A stretch of DNA of 64,000 nt from Brachyspira intermedia PWS/A (GTDB lineage: Bacteria; Spirochaetota; Brachyspiria; Brachyspirales; Brachyspiraceae), in contig NC_017243.1 in assembly GCF_000223215.1 (NCBI RefSeq), positions 2,356,001 to 2,420,000 of the forward strand, in the 5' to 3' direction. The position numbers were made by a program, and so were the translations under genes. Below are positions 40,789 to 49,827 of the stretch, piece after piece. The first letter of the stretch is position 1; every line of letters starts with the position of its first letter. Below the pieces are notes generated by a model, which did not search any database, was not told where the DNA came from, and was given only the letters and a program-made list of their open reading frames with translations.

Positions 40789-40941
40789 TTACAGGATAAT
40801 GAGAAGAATTGAGAGGAGAATATTTAAGAAGACAATGTTTTTTGAAGATTTATTTTGTTTGTAAAAATTAGAGGCAGATGCTGGCATTTTTTTCATATCA
40901 TCAAAAACAGCATTCATACCATTAGCAGATGATGTATTCAT
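40789..40941 (-). CDS. small hydrophobic-tailed protein upstream of ilvB
   Basis: 50-residue frame starting at 40941 with a good site (AAAAGGAG, eight bases before ATG). The first 35 residues are polar (MNTSSANGMNAVFDDMKKMP at the start) and the last 16 are NIVFLNILLSILLIIL, then stop. Two readings are possible: a tail-anchored small membrane protein, or a leader peptide rich in Leu/Ile/Val codons ahead of the branched-chain operon. I see no strong terminator between it and ilvB, which weakens the attenuation idea. Confidence 0.6.
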   Translation of the reverse strand: MNTSSANGMNAVFDDMKKMPASASNFYKQNKSSKNIVFLNILLSILLIIL

Positions 40942-41041
40942 CTTTATTCTCCTTTTAATATTTGCTAAATATTATAATATTTTTGAGTAATATTGCAATA
41001 CTTAAAATAAATTTTTTCTCAACTTTTATTATTAATAGTAA

Positions 41042-41069
41042 TTGACAATATAAATTATTTTAGTATACT
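41042..41069 (+). promoter_or_regulatory. sigma-70 promoter of the sanA-like gene
   Basis: TTGACA, 16-bp spacer, TATACT; start expected near 41076, about 20 bases before the ATG. Confidence 0.6.
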
Positions 41070-41095
41070 ATCACAACAACTATGTTGCAGGTTTT

Positions 41096-41917
41096 ATGAA
41101 GATATTAAAAAATAGATACAAAAATAAAATATTATATATAAAAAATAATAAAAGAATAATTGAAAATAGAATAGAAAATAAAAGTGGTGTATATAAATTT
41201 ATCAATTATATACTACTAATTTTTATTTTCATTTTTAGTTTTCTTCCTGAAATTATTATTCTATCTCTTATATCTGCAGTAATATTATATTCATCTGTTT
41301 CACTTTATTCAAAAAGATATATATATTCATCAATAGAAGAAATACCATATAATGATGTTGCATTGGTATTAGGAACCAGTAAATATATGAATAATGGCAG
41401 AATAAATATGTATTTCAAATTCAGAATGGATGCTGCTTATGAATTATATAAAAGTGGAAAAGTGAAATACATACTTGTAAGTGGAGACAACAGATATAAA
41501 TCATATAATGAACCTAGACAAATGCGTCTCGATTTAATAAAGTTGGGAGTAAATAAAAAGCATATATTCTTGGACTTTGCTGGATTTAGAACAAGAGATT
41601 CTATCATAAGAGCTAATAAAGTTTTTGAACTTACAAATTTCACTATAGTTTCTCAGCCTTTTCACAATGAGAGAGCAATATTAATAGCAAGACAAAAAAA
41701 TATTAATGCAATAGCATATAATGCCAATAATGTTAGAAAACTTTACAGAGTAAGACAATTTCCAAGAGAATTAGGTGCAAGAGCTTTAATGTTTCTTGAT
41801 ATACTATTTAACAGACCGCCTAAATTCTATGGAGATATCATTAAAATAGAAGAGAGAGAAGATGATATAATAGATAAAAGTAATAAATTCGATAAATCAA
41901 AAATTAAAAAATTATAA
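41096..41917 (+). CDS. SanA/YdcF-like (DUF218) membrane protein
   Basis: 273 residues with a basic N-terminus, two hydrophobic segments (about 38-66) and a DUF218 domain. Motifs: VALVLGTSKYMNNGRINMYF, RMDAAYELYKSGKVKYILVSG, DFAGFRTRDSIIRANKVF and TIVSQPFHNERAI. SanA-type proteins affect envelope permeability and vancomycin resistance in enterobacteria; biochemical activity is unsettled. It may form a two-gene transcript with gltS, 40 bases on. Confidence 0.85.
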   Translation: MKILKNRYKNKILYIKNNKRIIENRIENKSGVYKFINYILLIFIFIFSFLPEIIILSLISAVILYSSVSLYSKRYIYSSIEEIPYNDVALVLGTSKYMNNGRINMYFKFRMDAAYELYKSGKVKYILVSGDNRYKSYNEPRQMRLDLIKLGVNKKHIFLDFAGFRTRDSIIRANKVFELTNFTIVSQPFHNERAILIARQKNINAIAYNANNVRKLYRVRQFPRELGARALMFLDILFNRPPKFYGDIIKIEEREDDIIDKSNKFDKSKIKKL

Positions 41918-41957
41918 ATACTAAAAAAATAAAAACATTCATTTTTAAGGAAACAAT

Positions 41958-43394
41958 ATGACATCTAAACTATTAACTGAATTATTGCAGTCATTATCTT
42001 TATTATCGGTATTGCTGCTTATAGGAGTTTTTTTAAGGGCTAAAATAAAGCTCTTTCAAAAATTATATTTGCCGGCTTCTGTAATAGGAGGATTTATTGG
42101 GCTTTTAATATCTCCTGAAATATTGGGTAAATTCTCAAACTATTCAATATCCTCAGAATGGATAAGCACTTATTCACTTCTTCCCGGTATATTATCAATA
42201 CCTATATTTGCCGCTATTCCTTTGGGTATGTTCTTAAATGAAACAAAAAGTATAAAATCACTCTACCCTACAAAAGTTTTAATAGCATTCGGTATATTTC
42301 AATGTGCAAGTATGTTTCAGTCTGCCATAGGATATGCCACTAATATACTATTTACAAAAATAAATCCTGATATAAATATGTATAGAACTTTCGGTTATGA
42401 ACTTTCAGCCGGATTTGCCGGAGGACATGGACTTGCAGCTTCAACAGGAAAATTACTTGAAGGTTTCGGAATACCTCAATGGGAAATAGCTCAGGGAGTT
42501 GCTCTTACTACTGCTACAATAGGACTTGTAGGCGGAATGATATTCGGAATCATATTCATTAATATTGCAGTAAGAAGAAATAAAACAAATGTTATAAAAA
42601 AAGTAGTTAATGAAAATGATGACAATCAAAATATAAATAAAATAGATAGAAACATGGAAGTAGGATACAACAATGATATAAGCAAGCAAGCTAGTTTGGG
42701 AAGAGAAACTTTTTTAAGCAGCTCTATAGAAACTATAACTTTTCATTTGGCTGTAATATTTGCCGTATGCGGACTTGCTTTTATAGTTTTGAACTTCATT
42801 AAAAAATTAAAAGTACCGGGATTGGATGTTCTTCCTGTTTGGACTTATTCTATGATTATAATGTTTGCTTTAAATATGATAATAAAAAAATTAAAATTAT
42901 CTTGGATGGTAGATGCTAAAGTTAAGGCAAAAATCATAGGTACATTAAGCGACTTTGCTATAGTATCAGCTATAACAAGTCTTCCTATAAAAGCCATAAT
43001 ACATTATATAGCACCTATAATAGTTATGTGTGTAGCTGGTTTCATATTTACTTATTTGATAGTATTCATATTTAACAATATGTTATTTAAAGATGATTAT
43101 GCTTTTGAAAGAGCTATAATTTCATGGGGTACTTTGACAGGGGTTTTAATAACAGGAATGACTCTTCTTAAAATATGCGATCCTGAATATAAAAGCCCAG
43201 CACTCACAGAATTTTCTTTAGGATTTTCTTTGATGTCTGTTACAGGTTTATTAGTTGTGCCTATACTTAATACAGTTTTGGCTGTAGGCTCAACTTGGGA
43301 TAATCTTATAACAGCATTAATCACTTCGGCTATTTATTTGATTATAGCATTTGCTGTTTACTTCGTTCATAAAAAGTCAGCTAAACAATCATAA
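41958..43394 (+). CDS. gltS: sodium/glutamate symporter
   Basis: 478 residues, about ten to twelve helices in two inverted halves. GltS signatures include the first pore loop (ELSAGFAGGHGLAASTGKLL) and the second half (WGTLTGVLITGMTLLKICDP). It would import glutamate with Na+. The segment around residues 205-240, polar and Lys/Asn-rich, is the cytoplasmic connector and is longer than in E. coli GltS. A terminator follows. Confidence 0.9.
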   Translation: MTSKLLTELLQSLSLLSVLLLIGVFLRAKIKLFQKLYLPASVIGGFIGLLISPEILGKFSNYSISSEWISTYSLLPGILSIPIFAAIPLGMFLNETKSIKSLYPTKVLIAFGIFQCASMFQSAIGYATNILFTKINPDINMYRTFGYELSAGFAGGHGLAASTGKLLEGFGIPQWEIAQGVALTTATIGLVGGMIFGIIFINIAVRRNKTNVIKKVVNENDDNQNINKIDRNMEVGYNNDISKQASLGRETFLSSSIETITFHLAVIFAVCGLAFIVLNFIKKLKVPGLDVLPVWTYSMIIMFALNMIIKKLKLSWMVDAKVKAKIIGTLSDFAIVSAITSLPIKAIIHYIAPIIVMCVAGFIFTYLIVFIFNNMLFKDDYAFERAIISWGTLTGVLITGMTLLKICDPEYKSPALTEFSLGFSLMSVTGLLVVPILNTVLAVGSTWDNLITALITSAIYLIIAFAVYFVHKKSAKQS

Positions 43395-43419
43395 AATAAA
43401 AAATAATAATTTAAATATA

Positions 43420-43456
43420 AAAAAGACGAAACTCAATATTGGGCTTCGTCTTTATT
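43420..43456. terminator. bidirectional intrinsic terminator
   Basis: AAAGACGAA / TTCGTCTTT stem, partly extended towards the loop, with A-run before and T-rich tail after. Between convergent gltS and cyclophilin genes. Confidence 0.85.
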
Positions 43457-43479
43457 ATATTAGATTATAAACTTTTTAA

Positions 43480-43971
43480 TTATTCTACTTCTTTAACATA
43501 AACTTTATTCATAGTAGAATTTTCCATAGGGTTGTCATTATGGTCTCTTTTTAATGCCACTATTTTATCAGCAACGTCCATACCATTAACAACATTTCCC
43601 CAAACTGTATATTGTCCATCCAAATGAGGTGCATCAGCTACACAGATAAAGAACTGAGAACCGGCACTATCAGGATGCTGACTTCTAGCCATAGAACATA
43701 TACCTCTTTTATGAGGCTTATCGCTAAATTCAGCAGGGATATTGAATCCAGGACCGCCTGTACCATGTAAATGTCTTTTTGTTGCATCTTTACTTACAGG
43801 GTCTCCACCTTGTATCATAAATCTAGGTATTACTCTATGAAATCTTATTCCATCATAAAAACCTTCATTAGCAAGCTTTTTTATAGCTTCAACATGTTTA
43901 GGTGCTATTTCAGGATAGAATTCTATTTCTATAGTACCATAATCTGTTTCAATAAATAAATGTTCTTTCAT
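43480..43971 (-). CDS. peptidyl-prolyl cis-trans isomerase (cyclophilin type), cytoplasmic
   Basis: 163-residue cyclophilin without signal peptide. Motifs: GFYDGIRFHRVIPRFMIQGG with the catalytic arginine, GSQFFICVADAPHLDGQYTV and FGxV-equivalent WGNVVNGMDV. It catalyses proline isomerisation during folding. Roughly 75% identical by eye to the next gene, 31 bases upstream, from which it differs mainly in lacking the N-terminal anchor; a tandem duplication. Confidence 0.93.
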   Translation of the reverse strand: MKEHLFIETDYGTIEIEFYPEIAPKHVEAIKKLANEGFYDGIRFHRVIPRFMIQGGDPVSKDATKRHLHGTGGPGFNIPAEFSDKPHKRGICSMARSQHPDSAGSQFFICVADAPHLDGQYTVWGNVVNGMDVADKIVALKRDHNDNPMENSTMNKVYVKEVE

Positions 43972-44002
43972 TTTAATTTCCTATTTCCTTTATAAAAATA
44001 AA

Positions 44003-44578
44003 TTAATTAACTGTTTTTACATAAACTCTATTCATTTTAGCAGGCTCTAAAGGATTATCATTAGCATCTCTTTTTAATGATACTATTTTATCAGCAACAT
44101 CCATACCGCTAACAACTTCTCCCCAAACTGTATATTGTCCATCTAAGAAAGGACTATCAGCTACACAAATAAAGAACTGAGAACCAGCACTATTTACACT
44201 TGCACCTCTAGCCATAGAACATATACCTCTTTTATGAGAAACATCATTGAACTCTGCAGGTATAACAAAATTAGGGCCGCCTGTACCATGCAAAGATCTA
44301 TTAGGCTGTTTGCTCAATGGATCTCCGCCTTGAATCATAAAACCAGGTATAACTCTGTGAAATAATGTTCCATTATAAAAACCTTCATTAGCAAGTTTTT
44401 TTATAGCCTCAACATGTTTTGGTGCTTTTTCAGGAAAGAAAGCTATTTCTATAGTACCAAAATTTGTTTCTATAAACAAATGCTCTTTTGAAGTTTTCGG
44501 TTTTTGTGCTATAAGAACTGTTCCGAATACAATCACACCCAATAATGAAATAATAATGATTTTTAATTTTTTACCCAA
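44003..44578 (-). CDS. peptidyl-prolyl cis-trans isomerase (cyclophilin type), exported or membrane-anchored
   Basis: 191 residues. An N-terminal hydrophobic segment (IIIISLLGVIVFGTVLIA, residues 7-24) acts as signal or anchor; the cyclophilin domain follows from residue 32 (EHLFIETNFGTIEIAFFPEK, FHRVIPGFMIQGGDP, GSQFFICVADSPFLDGQY). So one paralogue folds proteins outside the cytoplasm and the other (43480-43971) inside. Confidence 0.92.
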   Translation of the reverse strand: MGKKLKIIIISLLGVIVFGTVLIAQKPKTSKEHLFIETNFGTIEIAFFPEKAPKHVEAIKKLANEGFYNGTLFHRVIPGFMIQGGDPLSKQPNRSLHGTGGPNFVIPAEFNDVSHKRGICSMARGASVNSAGSQFFICVADSPFLDGQYTVWGEVVSGMDVADKIVSLKRDANDNPLEPAKMNRVYVKTVN

Positions 44579-44653
44579 AATATGTACCTCTTAAATTATA
44601 ATAAACTTCAATAATATTCGTAATTATTTTCTATAAATTTATTTTTACTTTTA

Positions 44654-46111
44654 TTATTGATTTCCTTCTTCTGCTGTTGTCTCATCATCAGCCATTTCTG
44701 CATTCTCATCAGTAACTGTTGTATCTTCTTCTGTTATTTCTGCATTCTCATCAGTAACTGTTGTATCTTCTTCTGTCATTTCTGCATTCTCATCAGTAGC
44801 TGCTGTATCTTCTGTCATTTCTGCATTCTCATCAGCAGTATCAGTTTGTTCATCTATAACAGTTTCTTCTGTCTGCTCTGTTTGCTCTTCCATAGCTTTT
44901 TCATCTTCTATGATTATATTACCTTCAATCTGATTAGTAGAGAAAGTAGTTATATTTCCATAAGTTTGATTAGTGCTATAAGTTCCCTGTCTTGTTTCTC
45001 CTTTAAGACTAGGTATAATTAATTTTTGACCTGCTCTTATGACATTAGGATTTTTTATAGTATCTTTGTTAGCATCATATATTTTTTTCCATAAATTACC
45101 ATTACCATATATGAAGTCATAAGAAGCGATACGCCATAATGAATCTGTATTAGTTCTTCTAGATTGAACTATATAATACTGAGGGAATACTGTTCCATCT
45201 GTTACTATCACTTCTTCTTCAGGAGAAGATATATCTCCAGATGTACTTTCCATTGAATTAACTAAACTTATAACATTCTTAGAATGCATTAAAGAATCAC
45301 TATAATTATTAGCTATCAAAGTTTCACCTGCTGAAGATAATGATTTCAAAGCTTCAGTGTATAAATTAGGCTTACTATTATTATAGCCGTCTTGTTTAGC
45401 TTTATCCATAGAATCTTGAGCTTTAGCATAAGCTAATGGAGCTTCTAACATATCAAGCATATTCATAGCTTCTCTTGATTTTGCCAAAGAGTTAGTATAA
45501 TCTCCGCTACTTAATGCATTTTTAGATTCATCTCTTAAATTTGTAATTTGTGTATCATTATTATCACCATTAGTTAATACTGATTCACTCATTAAATATT
45601 CTCTTCTTAAATCTATAGCAAGGACATTGTATCCTAATTCAGATTTTTCAGCTGATTTATTATACTCAAGCATAGTGTTAGTATAATCTGTGCTATTAGT
45701 AGATGTCTCAAGCATGCTATGAGCAGAATTAAGATCGGTAACAGACTCTTCATATAAAGAAGTTGTCAATTCATTAGTATCTCCCCCAACTCCTTTGAAT
45801 AAGCTAAGTTTTCTTTCCGCATCTCTTTGACTATTCAAAACATATTCATAAACACCATATCTCAATATGATTTTATCAGAATATTCTTTACTTTGTTTTG
45901 AATATTCTATACTTTGATTATAATCACCTACACTATGAGCATCTATAGCCATTTCTCTATATCTTTGTGCCAATTTATAATCATCGCTTTCCTTTATACT
46001 AACAGGTAAATCTGCTGGTAATTCAGGAGGTAAAACTAATTCATTTGTTTCCTGTGCATACAAAAAACAAGAAAACGTTAATAAGATAAATAAAAATAAT
46101 CCCTTTTTCAT
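44654..46111 (-). CDS. exported LysM-domain protein with acidic repeat tail
   Basis: 485 residues: signal peptide (KKGLFLFILLTFSCFLYA), a helical region with repeated motifs about sequestered cell-envelope geometry (QSIEYSKQSKEYSD, DYTNSLAKSREAMNML, NYSDSLMHSKNVISLV; TPR-like), a LysM domain at about 312-368 (SLWRIASYDFIYGN, NPNVIRAGQKLIIPS) that should bind peptidoglycan, and a low-complexity tail of Glu/Asp/Thr repeats (TDENAEMTEEDTTV) after residue 420. The next gene upstream (46151-46741), a lipoprotein with similar helical pieces, is probably its partner. Confidence 0.85.
   Translation of the reverse strand: MKKGLFLFILLTFSCFLYAQETNELVLPPELPADLPVSIKESDDYKLAQRYREMAIDAHSVGDYNQSIEYSKQSKEYSDKIILRYGVYEYVLNSQRDAERKLSLFKGVGGDTNELTTSLYEESVTDLNSAHSMLETSTNSTDYTNTMLEYNKSAEKSELGYNVLAIDLRREYLMSESVLTNGDNNDTQITNLRDESKNALSSGDYTNSLAKSREAMNMLDMLEAPLAYAKAQDSMDKAKQDGYNNSKPNLYTEALKSLSSAGETLIANNYSDSLMHSKNVISLVNSMESTSGDISSPEEEVIVTDGTVFPQYYIVQSRRTNTDSLWRIASYDFIYGNGNLWKKIYDANKDTIKNPNVIRAGQKLIIPSLKGETRQGTYSTNQTYGNITTFSTNQIEGNIIIEDEKAMEEQTEQTEETVIDEQTDTADENAEMTEDTAATDENAEMTEEDTTVTDENAEITEEDTTVTDENAEMADDETTAEEGNQ
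44693..44844 (-). repeat. 42-bp tandem repeat inside the LysM gene
   Basis: Units begin CATTTCTGCATTCTCATCAG on the plus strand at 44693, 44735 (42 bp), 44777 (39 bp) and 44816 (partial). They encode the 14-residue Glu/Asp/Thr unit with one 13-residue variant. Copy number is likely to vary between strains. Confidence 0.85.
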
Positions 46112-46150
46112 ATTTTTTCTCCATTAATTTTTATATTAAAGTAAAAGTAT

Positions 46151-46741
46151 TTACTTGGAAGATGATCTTTCTAATTCTTCAACTTGTCTAATTTTATCTT
46201 CAGCTTCTTTTATTCCTCTTGTACTTTCATCATATCTTATCTTAGTTGTGAAATAGGCTTTGTGATGATATTTTTTAGCATTTAAAAAACAACTTACAGC
46301 TTCTTCATAATTGTTTGTACTTAAAGCTGATAATGCATTTATATAATTAAGTTCTGCAAACTCATAATTTTCTTTATCTACTCTATACGCTTTTACCTCT
46401 TTAGAATATACTCTTTCTAAATCTATTTCACTTCTTAAAACTTCAGCATACTGTGGTAATCCATCATTTAATACGGTCTGATATGAATTTGATGCTGTTG
46501 TAAGAAGTTCTTTTACTTTCGCTGAATCTTTATTTTCATCTATTAATATCATAGCTTCTGAATAATTTGCTTCAGCTATATCGAATTGTTCTTTAGAATA
46601 GTTTTGCAAATCATATCTTATAGCTTTATCTCTCAAGGTAGTTGCATCTTTATATTCTTTTAAAGGCATACTTTCCGAACATGATACAACGATAATCAAA
46701 CAAAATACTAGCGGCATAAAAATATATTTCTTTAATTTCAT
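46151..46741 (-). CDS. lipoprotein with helical repeat region
   Basis: 196 residues from the ATG at 46741, five bases after GGAG; an in-frame ATG 42 bases upstream lacks such a site. Lipobox VVSC (Cys in VVSCSES) predicts membrane anchoring. The remainder is alpha-helical, with repeated YxxAEANYSEAM / FAELNYINALSAL type units resembling the helical part of the LysM protein encoded next. Probably an envelope partner of that protein; no named family is certain. Confidence 0.78.
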   Translation of the reverse strand: MKLKKYIFMPLVFCLIIVVSCSESMPLKEYKDATTLRDKAIRYDLQNYSKEQFDIAEANYSEAMILIDENKDSAKVKELLTTASNSYQTVLNDGLPQYAEVLRSEIDLERVYSKEVKAYRVDKENYEFAELNYINALSALSTNNYEEAVSCFLNAKKYHHKAYFTTKIRYDESTRGIKEAEDKIRQVEELERSSSK

Positions 46742-46835
46742 AATCACTCCAAATATTTTATCTAAAAAAACAGAAATATACATTTATATTATACTACTGA
46801 ATATAAAAGTCAATAGTTTATTAAAAATTTAAAAT

Positions 46836-46878
46836 AAAAAAGGCAAGATAATATAAAAATATCATCTTGCCAAAAAAT
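46836..46878 (-). terminator. intrinsic terminator of the META-domain gene
   Basis: GGCAAGAT / ATCTTGCC stem, partly extended, followed on the minus strand by TTTTTT. Confidence 0.8.
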
Positions 46879-46893
46879 ATAGATAGTGTTTAA

Positions 46894-47358
46894 TTAGTTT
46901 GCATTTTCACTTGCTACTTCTACATTACCTTTGAAAGTATAAATTAAATTAGTACCTGAAGTAGTAGTAATAGTTAATACATCTCCGTCTAAAGAAATTG
47001 TATCAGCACCATTTAATATTTGTAAATATTCTGTTTCTACAGCCATATCTTCTTCAGGGCCAGCCATTTTAGTAGAAGCTAAAGCATTTAATTTTATTTT
47101 GTTACCGTCTAATGAAAACTCAGTAAAATAGTTATTAACAGCTGATTTTCCGCCTAACATATTAGTATCAGAAAAAGCTATAGTAACTTCTTTGCCTTCG
47201 TACATATTAGTAAGAGAATACTCTTTTCCTAACAAATCATTAACTGTAACTACTGCAGCAGCTGCATCGTTTGTAGTAGTATTAGAAGTATTACCGCCGC
47301 ATGATACTACAAATACTGTTCCCATAACAATAAGAACTAAAGACAATATTTTTTTCAT
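46894..47358 (-). CDS. META-domain (HslJ-like) lipoprotein
   Basis: 154 residues. Signal with lipobox VVSCGG, a Thr/Asn linker, then a META domain (LLGKEYSLTNMYEGKEVTIA; NYFTEFSLDGNKIKL; ASTKMAGPEEDMAVETEYLQ; LTITTTSGTNLIYTF). META domains occur in heat-shock protein HslJ and in secreted virulence-linked proteins; the molecular role is unknown. Monocistronic with its own terminator. Confidence 0.82.
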   Translation of the reverse strand: MKKILSLVLIVMGTVFVVSCGGNTSNTTTNDAAAAVVTVNDLLGKEYSLTNMYEGKEVTIAFSDTNMLGGKSAVNNYFTEFSLDGNKIKLNALASTKMAGPEEDMAVETEYLQILNGADTISLDGDVLTITTTSGTNLIYTFKGNVEVASENAN

Positions 47359-47492
47359 GTTTTCTTTTTTCCTTTACAAAATTTTTAATTGCGAATCATT
47401 ATATTATAATTAAAATTTATTATCAATGTTATATATAGTAATTTCAAATAAAAATCACACTTTTTTTATATTTTGTAATTAAAACTTTAAAT

Positions 47493-47945
47493 TTATTTAC
47501 CGCCTGCTGCTTTTAAAAGACTAATTACATTTTTATGTTTCTCTTCTGAAGCATAAGTTAAAGCTGTTTTATCTTTTCTATCTTTCAAATTAACTTTAGC
47601 ACCTGCATCGATTAAAAGTCTTACAACATTAACATGTCCATTTTCTGACGCCTTACTTATTGCTGTTCTTCCATCTTTGTTTTGAAGATTTAAACTGCAT
47701 CTATATTGCACCAATAATTCTATAACTTTTAAATGTCCATTTTCAGAAGCTTTTATTAATGCATTATCTCCTTTAGAATCCTGCTCATTTATATTAGCTC
47801 CTCCTCTAAGAAGTTCTCTTACCTTTTTTATGTCGCCATTTTCTGCTGCATTTACTAATTCTACATTACTTTTAGAAAATGCACTGTTATAAAAAAGTAA
47901 TGAAAAAACTATAAAAAACAAAAATATTTTATTATTTAATTTCAT
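47493..47945 (-). CDS. exported ankyrin-repeat protein 1
   Basis: 150 residues, signal peptide (KIFLFFIVFSLLFYNSAFS) and four ankyrin units (DSKGDNALIKASENGHLKVI; GRTAISKASENGHVNVVRLL; DRKDKTALTYASEEKHKNVI). Ankyrins mediate protein binding. First of four adjacent paralogues on the minus strand, here and at 48117, 48578 and 49051; its N-terminus (AFSKSNVELVNAAENGDIKK) matches the fourth copy. Confidence 0.85.
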   Translation of the reverse strand: MKLNNKIFLFFIVFSLLFYNSAFSKSNVELVNAAENGDIKKVRELLRGGANINEQDSKGDNALIKASENGHLKVIELLVQYRCSLNLQNKDGRTAISKASENGHVNVVRLLIDAGAKVNLKDRKDKTALTYASEEKHKNVISLLKAAGGK

Positions 47946-48116
47946 AAAAAACTCCTATCTTAAAATAAGAAAATAAATTTACATAATTTTATAATAATTA
48001 TTAAATCGTCATTTTTTTATTTTTACACAAATATTTTTTAAAAAATTAAATAATTTTACAAAATAATTTAATGACTTAAATTAAAATATATTCAAATTTA
48101 ATAGATAAAATTAATA

Positions 48117-48539
48117 CTACTTTTTTAATATAGAAACAATATCTTTATGTCCTCGCTCTGAAGCATAGTCCAAAGCAGTTTTTCCATATTTATCTTTAAT
48201 ACTTCTATCAGCTCCTGCATTCACTAACATAAGAACTATTTCTGTATACCCTTTATGTGAAGCCCTGCTTAATGCTGTTCTATTTCTAACATTAGCTGCA
48301 TTCAAATTTGCTTTCTTTTCTATCAAAACTTTCACTACTTCTGTAAGTCCTTCTTCTGCTGCCTCTATTAACGGAGTTTCCCCCATTCTATCTTTGGTAT
48401 TAATATCAACTCCTGAGTTTATTAATTCTATGGCTATTTTAGTATCTTTTTTCTCTAAAGCCTCCATTAAAGGTGTCATCTTTCTTTGAGCAAAAACACT
48501 AACACTAATTATGAAAATTAAAACTAAAATCTTTTTCAT
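48117..48539 (-). CDS. exported ankyrin-repeat protein 2
   Basis: 140 residues: signal peptide (MKKILVLIFIISVSVFAQ) then four ankyrin units (KMTPLMEALEKKDTKIAIEL, DRMGETPLIEAAEEGLTEVV, NRTALSRASHKGYTEIVLML, KTALDYASERGHKDIVSIL). The first 60 residues match the broken copy 48578-49011 nearly exactly. Confidence 0.85.
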   Translation of the reverse strand: MKKILVLIFIISVSVFAQRKMTPLMEALEKKDTKIAIELINSGVDINTKDRMGETPLIEAAEEGLTEVVKVLIEKKANLNAANVRNRTALSRASHKGYTEIVLMLVNAGADRSIKDKYGKTALDYASERGHKDIVSILKK

Positions 48540-48577
48540 AAATATATCTCCTTAATTAAATATTTAATATGTTAACT

Positions 48578-49011
48578 TTATTTTGCACCTGCTGTTTGTA
48601 AAATTTTTACTATATTCTGATGTCCTCTTTGACTAGCATAACTTAATGCTGTTCTTCTTCTATTGTCTTTAATATTCAAATCTGCTCCTGATTCTACAAG
48701 CACTTTCACTATATTAGCATAACCTTTTGAAGAAGCTCTCATCAATGCTGTTCTTCCCCATTTACTTTTGAGATTCAGATTTACTTTATTTCTATAAGCA
48801 ATTTTACAACTTCTATATGTCCGCCTTCTGCTGCTTCTATTAATGGAGTTTCACCTCGTCTGTCTCTTGTATTAAGATCAACTCCGGAGTTTATTAATTC
48901 TATGGCTCTTTTAGTATCTTTTCTCTCCAAAGCCTCCATTAAAGGTGTCATCTTTCTTTGAGCAAAAACACTAACACTAATTATAAAGATTAAAACTAAA
49001 ATCTTTTTCAT
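48578..49011 (-). pseudogene. ankyrin-repeat protein 3, 1-base frameshift; mosaic of its neighbours
   Basis: Signal peptide and first ankyrin unit are those of the 48117 gene (MKKILVLIFIISVSVFAQ, then KMTPLMEALERKDTKRAI), but from EAAEGGHIEVVKLLIE onwards it follows the 49051 gene (SKWGRTALMRASSKGY, NIVKIL). GAAAAT in the intact copy is GAAAT here (48789-48791), creating a TAA at codon 77; one A more gives 144 residues ending QTAGAK. So it is both chimeric, through unequal recombination, and interrupted. Confidence 0.85.
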
Positions 49012-49050
49012 AAATATATCTCCTTAATTAATTATTTAAATATATTAACT

Positions 49051-49506
49051 TTATTTAGCACCTGCTGATTTTAATATTTTTACTATATTCTGATGTCCTC
49101 TTTGATTGGCATAAGTTAATGCTGTTCTTCCTCTATTGTCTTTGATATTCAAATCGGCTCCTGCTTCTACAAGTACCTTTACTATATTGGTATAACCTTT
49201 TGAAGAAGCTCTCATCAATGCTGTTCTTCCCCATTTACTTTTGAGATTCAGATTTACTTTATTTTCTATAAGCAATTTTACAACTTCTATATGTCCGCCT
49301 TCTGCTGCTTTTATCAATGCATTCTCACCTATTCTATCCTGCTGATTTACATTAACTGCGCTACTAATTAATTCTTTAACCTTATTAATATCTCCTCTGC
49401 CAGCTGCATCAATTATTGCTATATTGCTTTTTGAAAATGCATTCAGACAAAATATTAAAAATAATACAAATGAAAATATTAATATCTTATAATTAAAATT
49501 TTCCAT
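49051..49506 (-). CDS. exported ankyrin-repeat protein 4
   Basis: 151 residues with signal peptide (ILIFSFVLFLIFCLNAFS) and four ankyrin units ending NQRGHQNIVKILKSAGAK. Its last three units are nearly identical to those of the broken copy 48578-49011, and its first part is like the 47493 gene. Secreted or periplasmic. Confidence 0.85.
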   Translation of the reverse strand: MENFNYKILIFSFVLFLIFCLNAFSKSNIAIIDAAGRGDINKVKELISSAVNVNQQDRIGENALIKAAEGGHIEVVKLLIENKVNLNLKSKWGRTALMRASSKGYTNIVKVLVEAGADLNIKDNRGRTALTYANQRGHQNIVKILKSAGAK

Positions 49507-49827
49507 AAAAAATCTACGTATAATAATATATAATAATTATAAAGATAGTATAATAAATATAATAGATATTGTCAATTTTTTGTAAATAAAATTTATTTAA
49601 ATTTTACACTCTATAGATTGCATGGTATTTATGTAAACTAAATTTATATACAACAAAAGTTTTATGATAAGTTTTTATCATTAACCGCAACATTGTAAAG
49701 AAACATAATAGAGTAAACATAATATTTACATATTTTTTTAATCTTAGAATTTAATTTATATATTTTGCAATATATATCATTGATATATAAATTAACTTAA
49801 TAATTTTATTGATTAGTGATTTTATAA
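49507..49827. other. 321-base gap without recognisable feature
   Basis: AT-rich spacer between the ankyrin cluster and rsgA. I see no gene, no strong hairpin and no repeat belonging to the families in this window. Confidence 0.5.

Noticed and set aside
42453-42689. 78-codon minus-strand frame in gltS
   Set aside because: Shadow of the cytoplasmic connector; low complexity, no ribosome site.
44657-45022. Plus-strand open frame of 121 codons with Cys-rich repeats
   Set aside because: It is the complement of the acidic repeat tail of the LysM gene; the repetition comes from the 42-bp units and no ribosome site precedes it.
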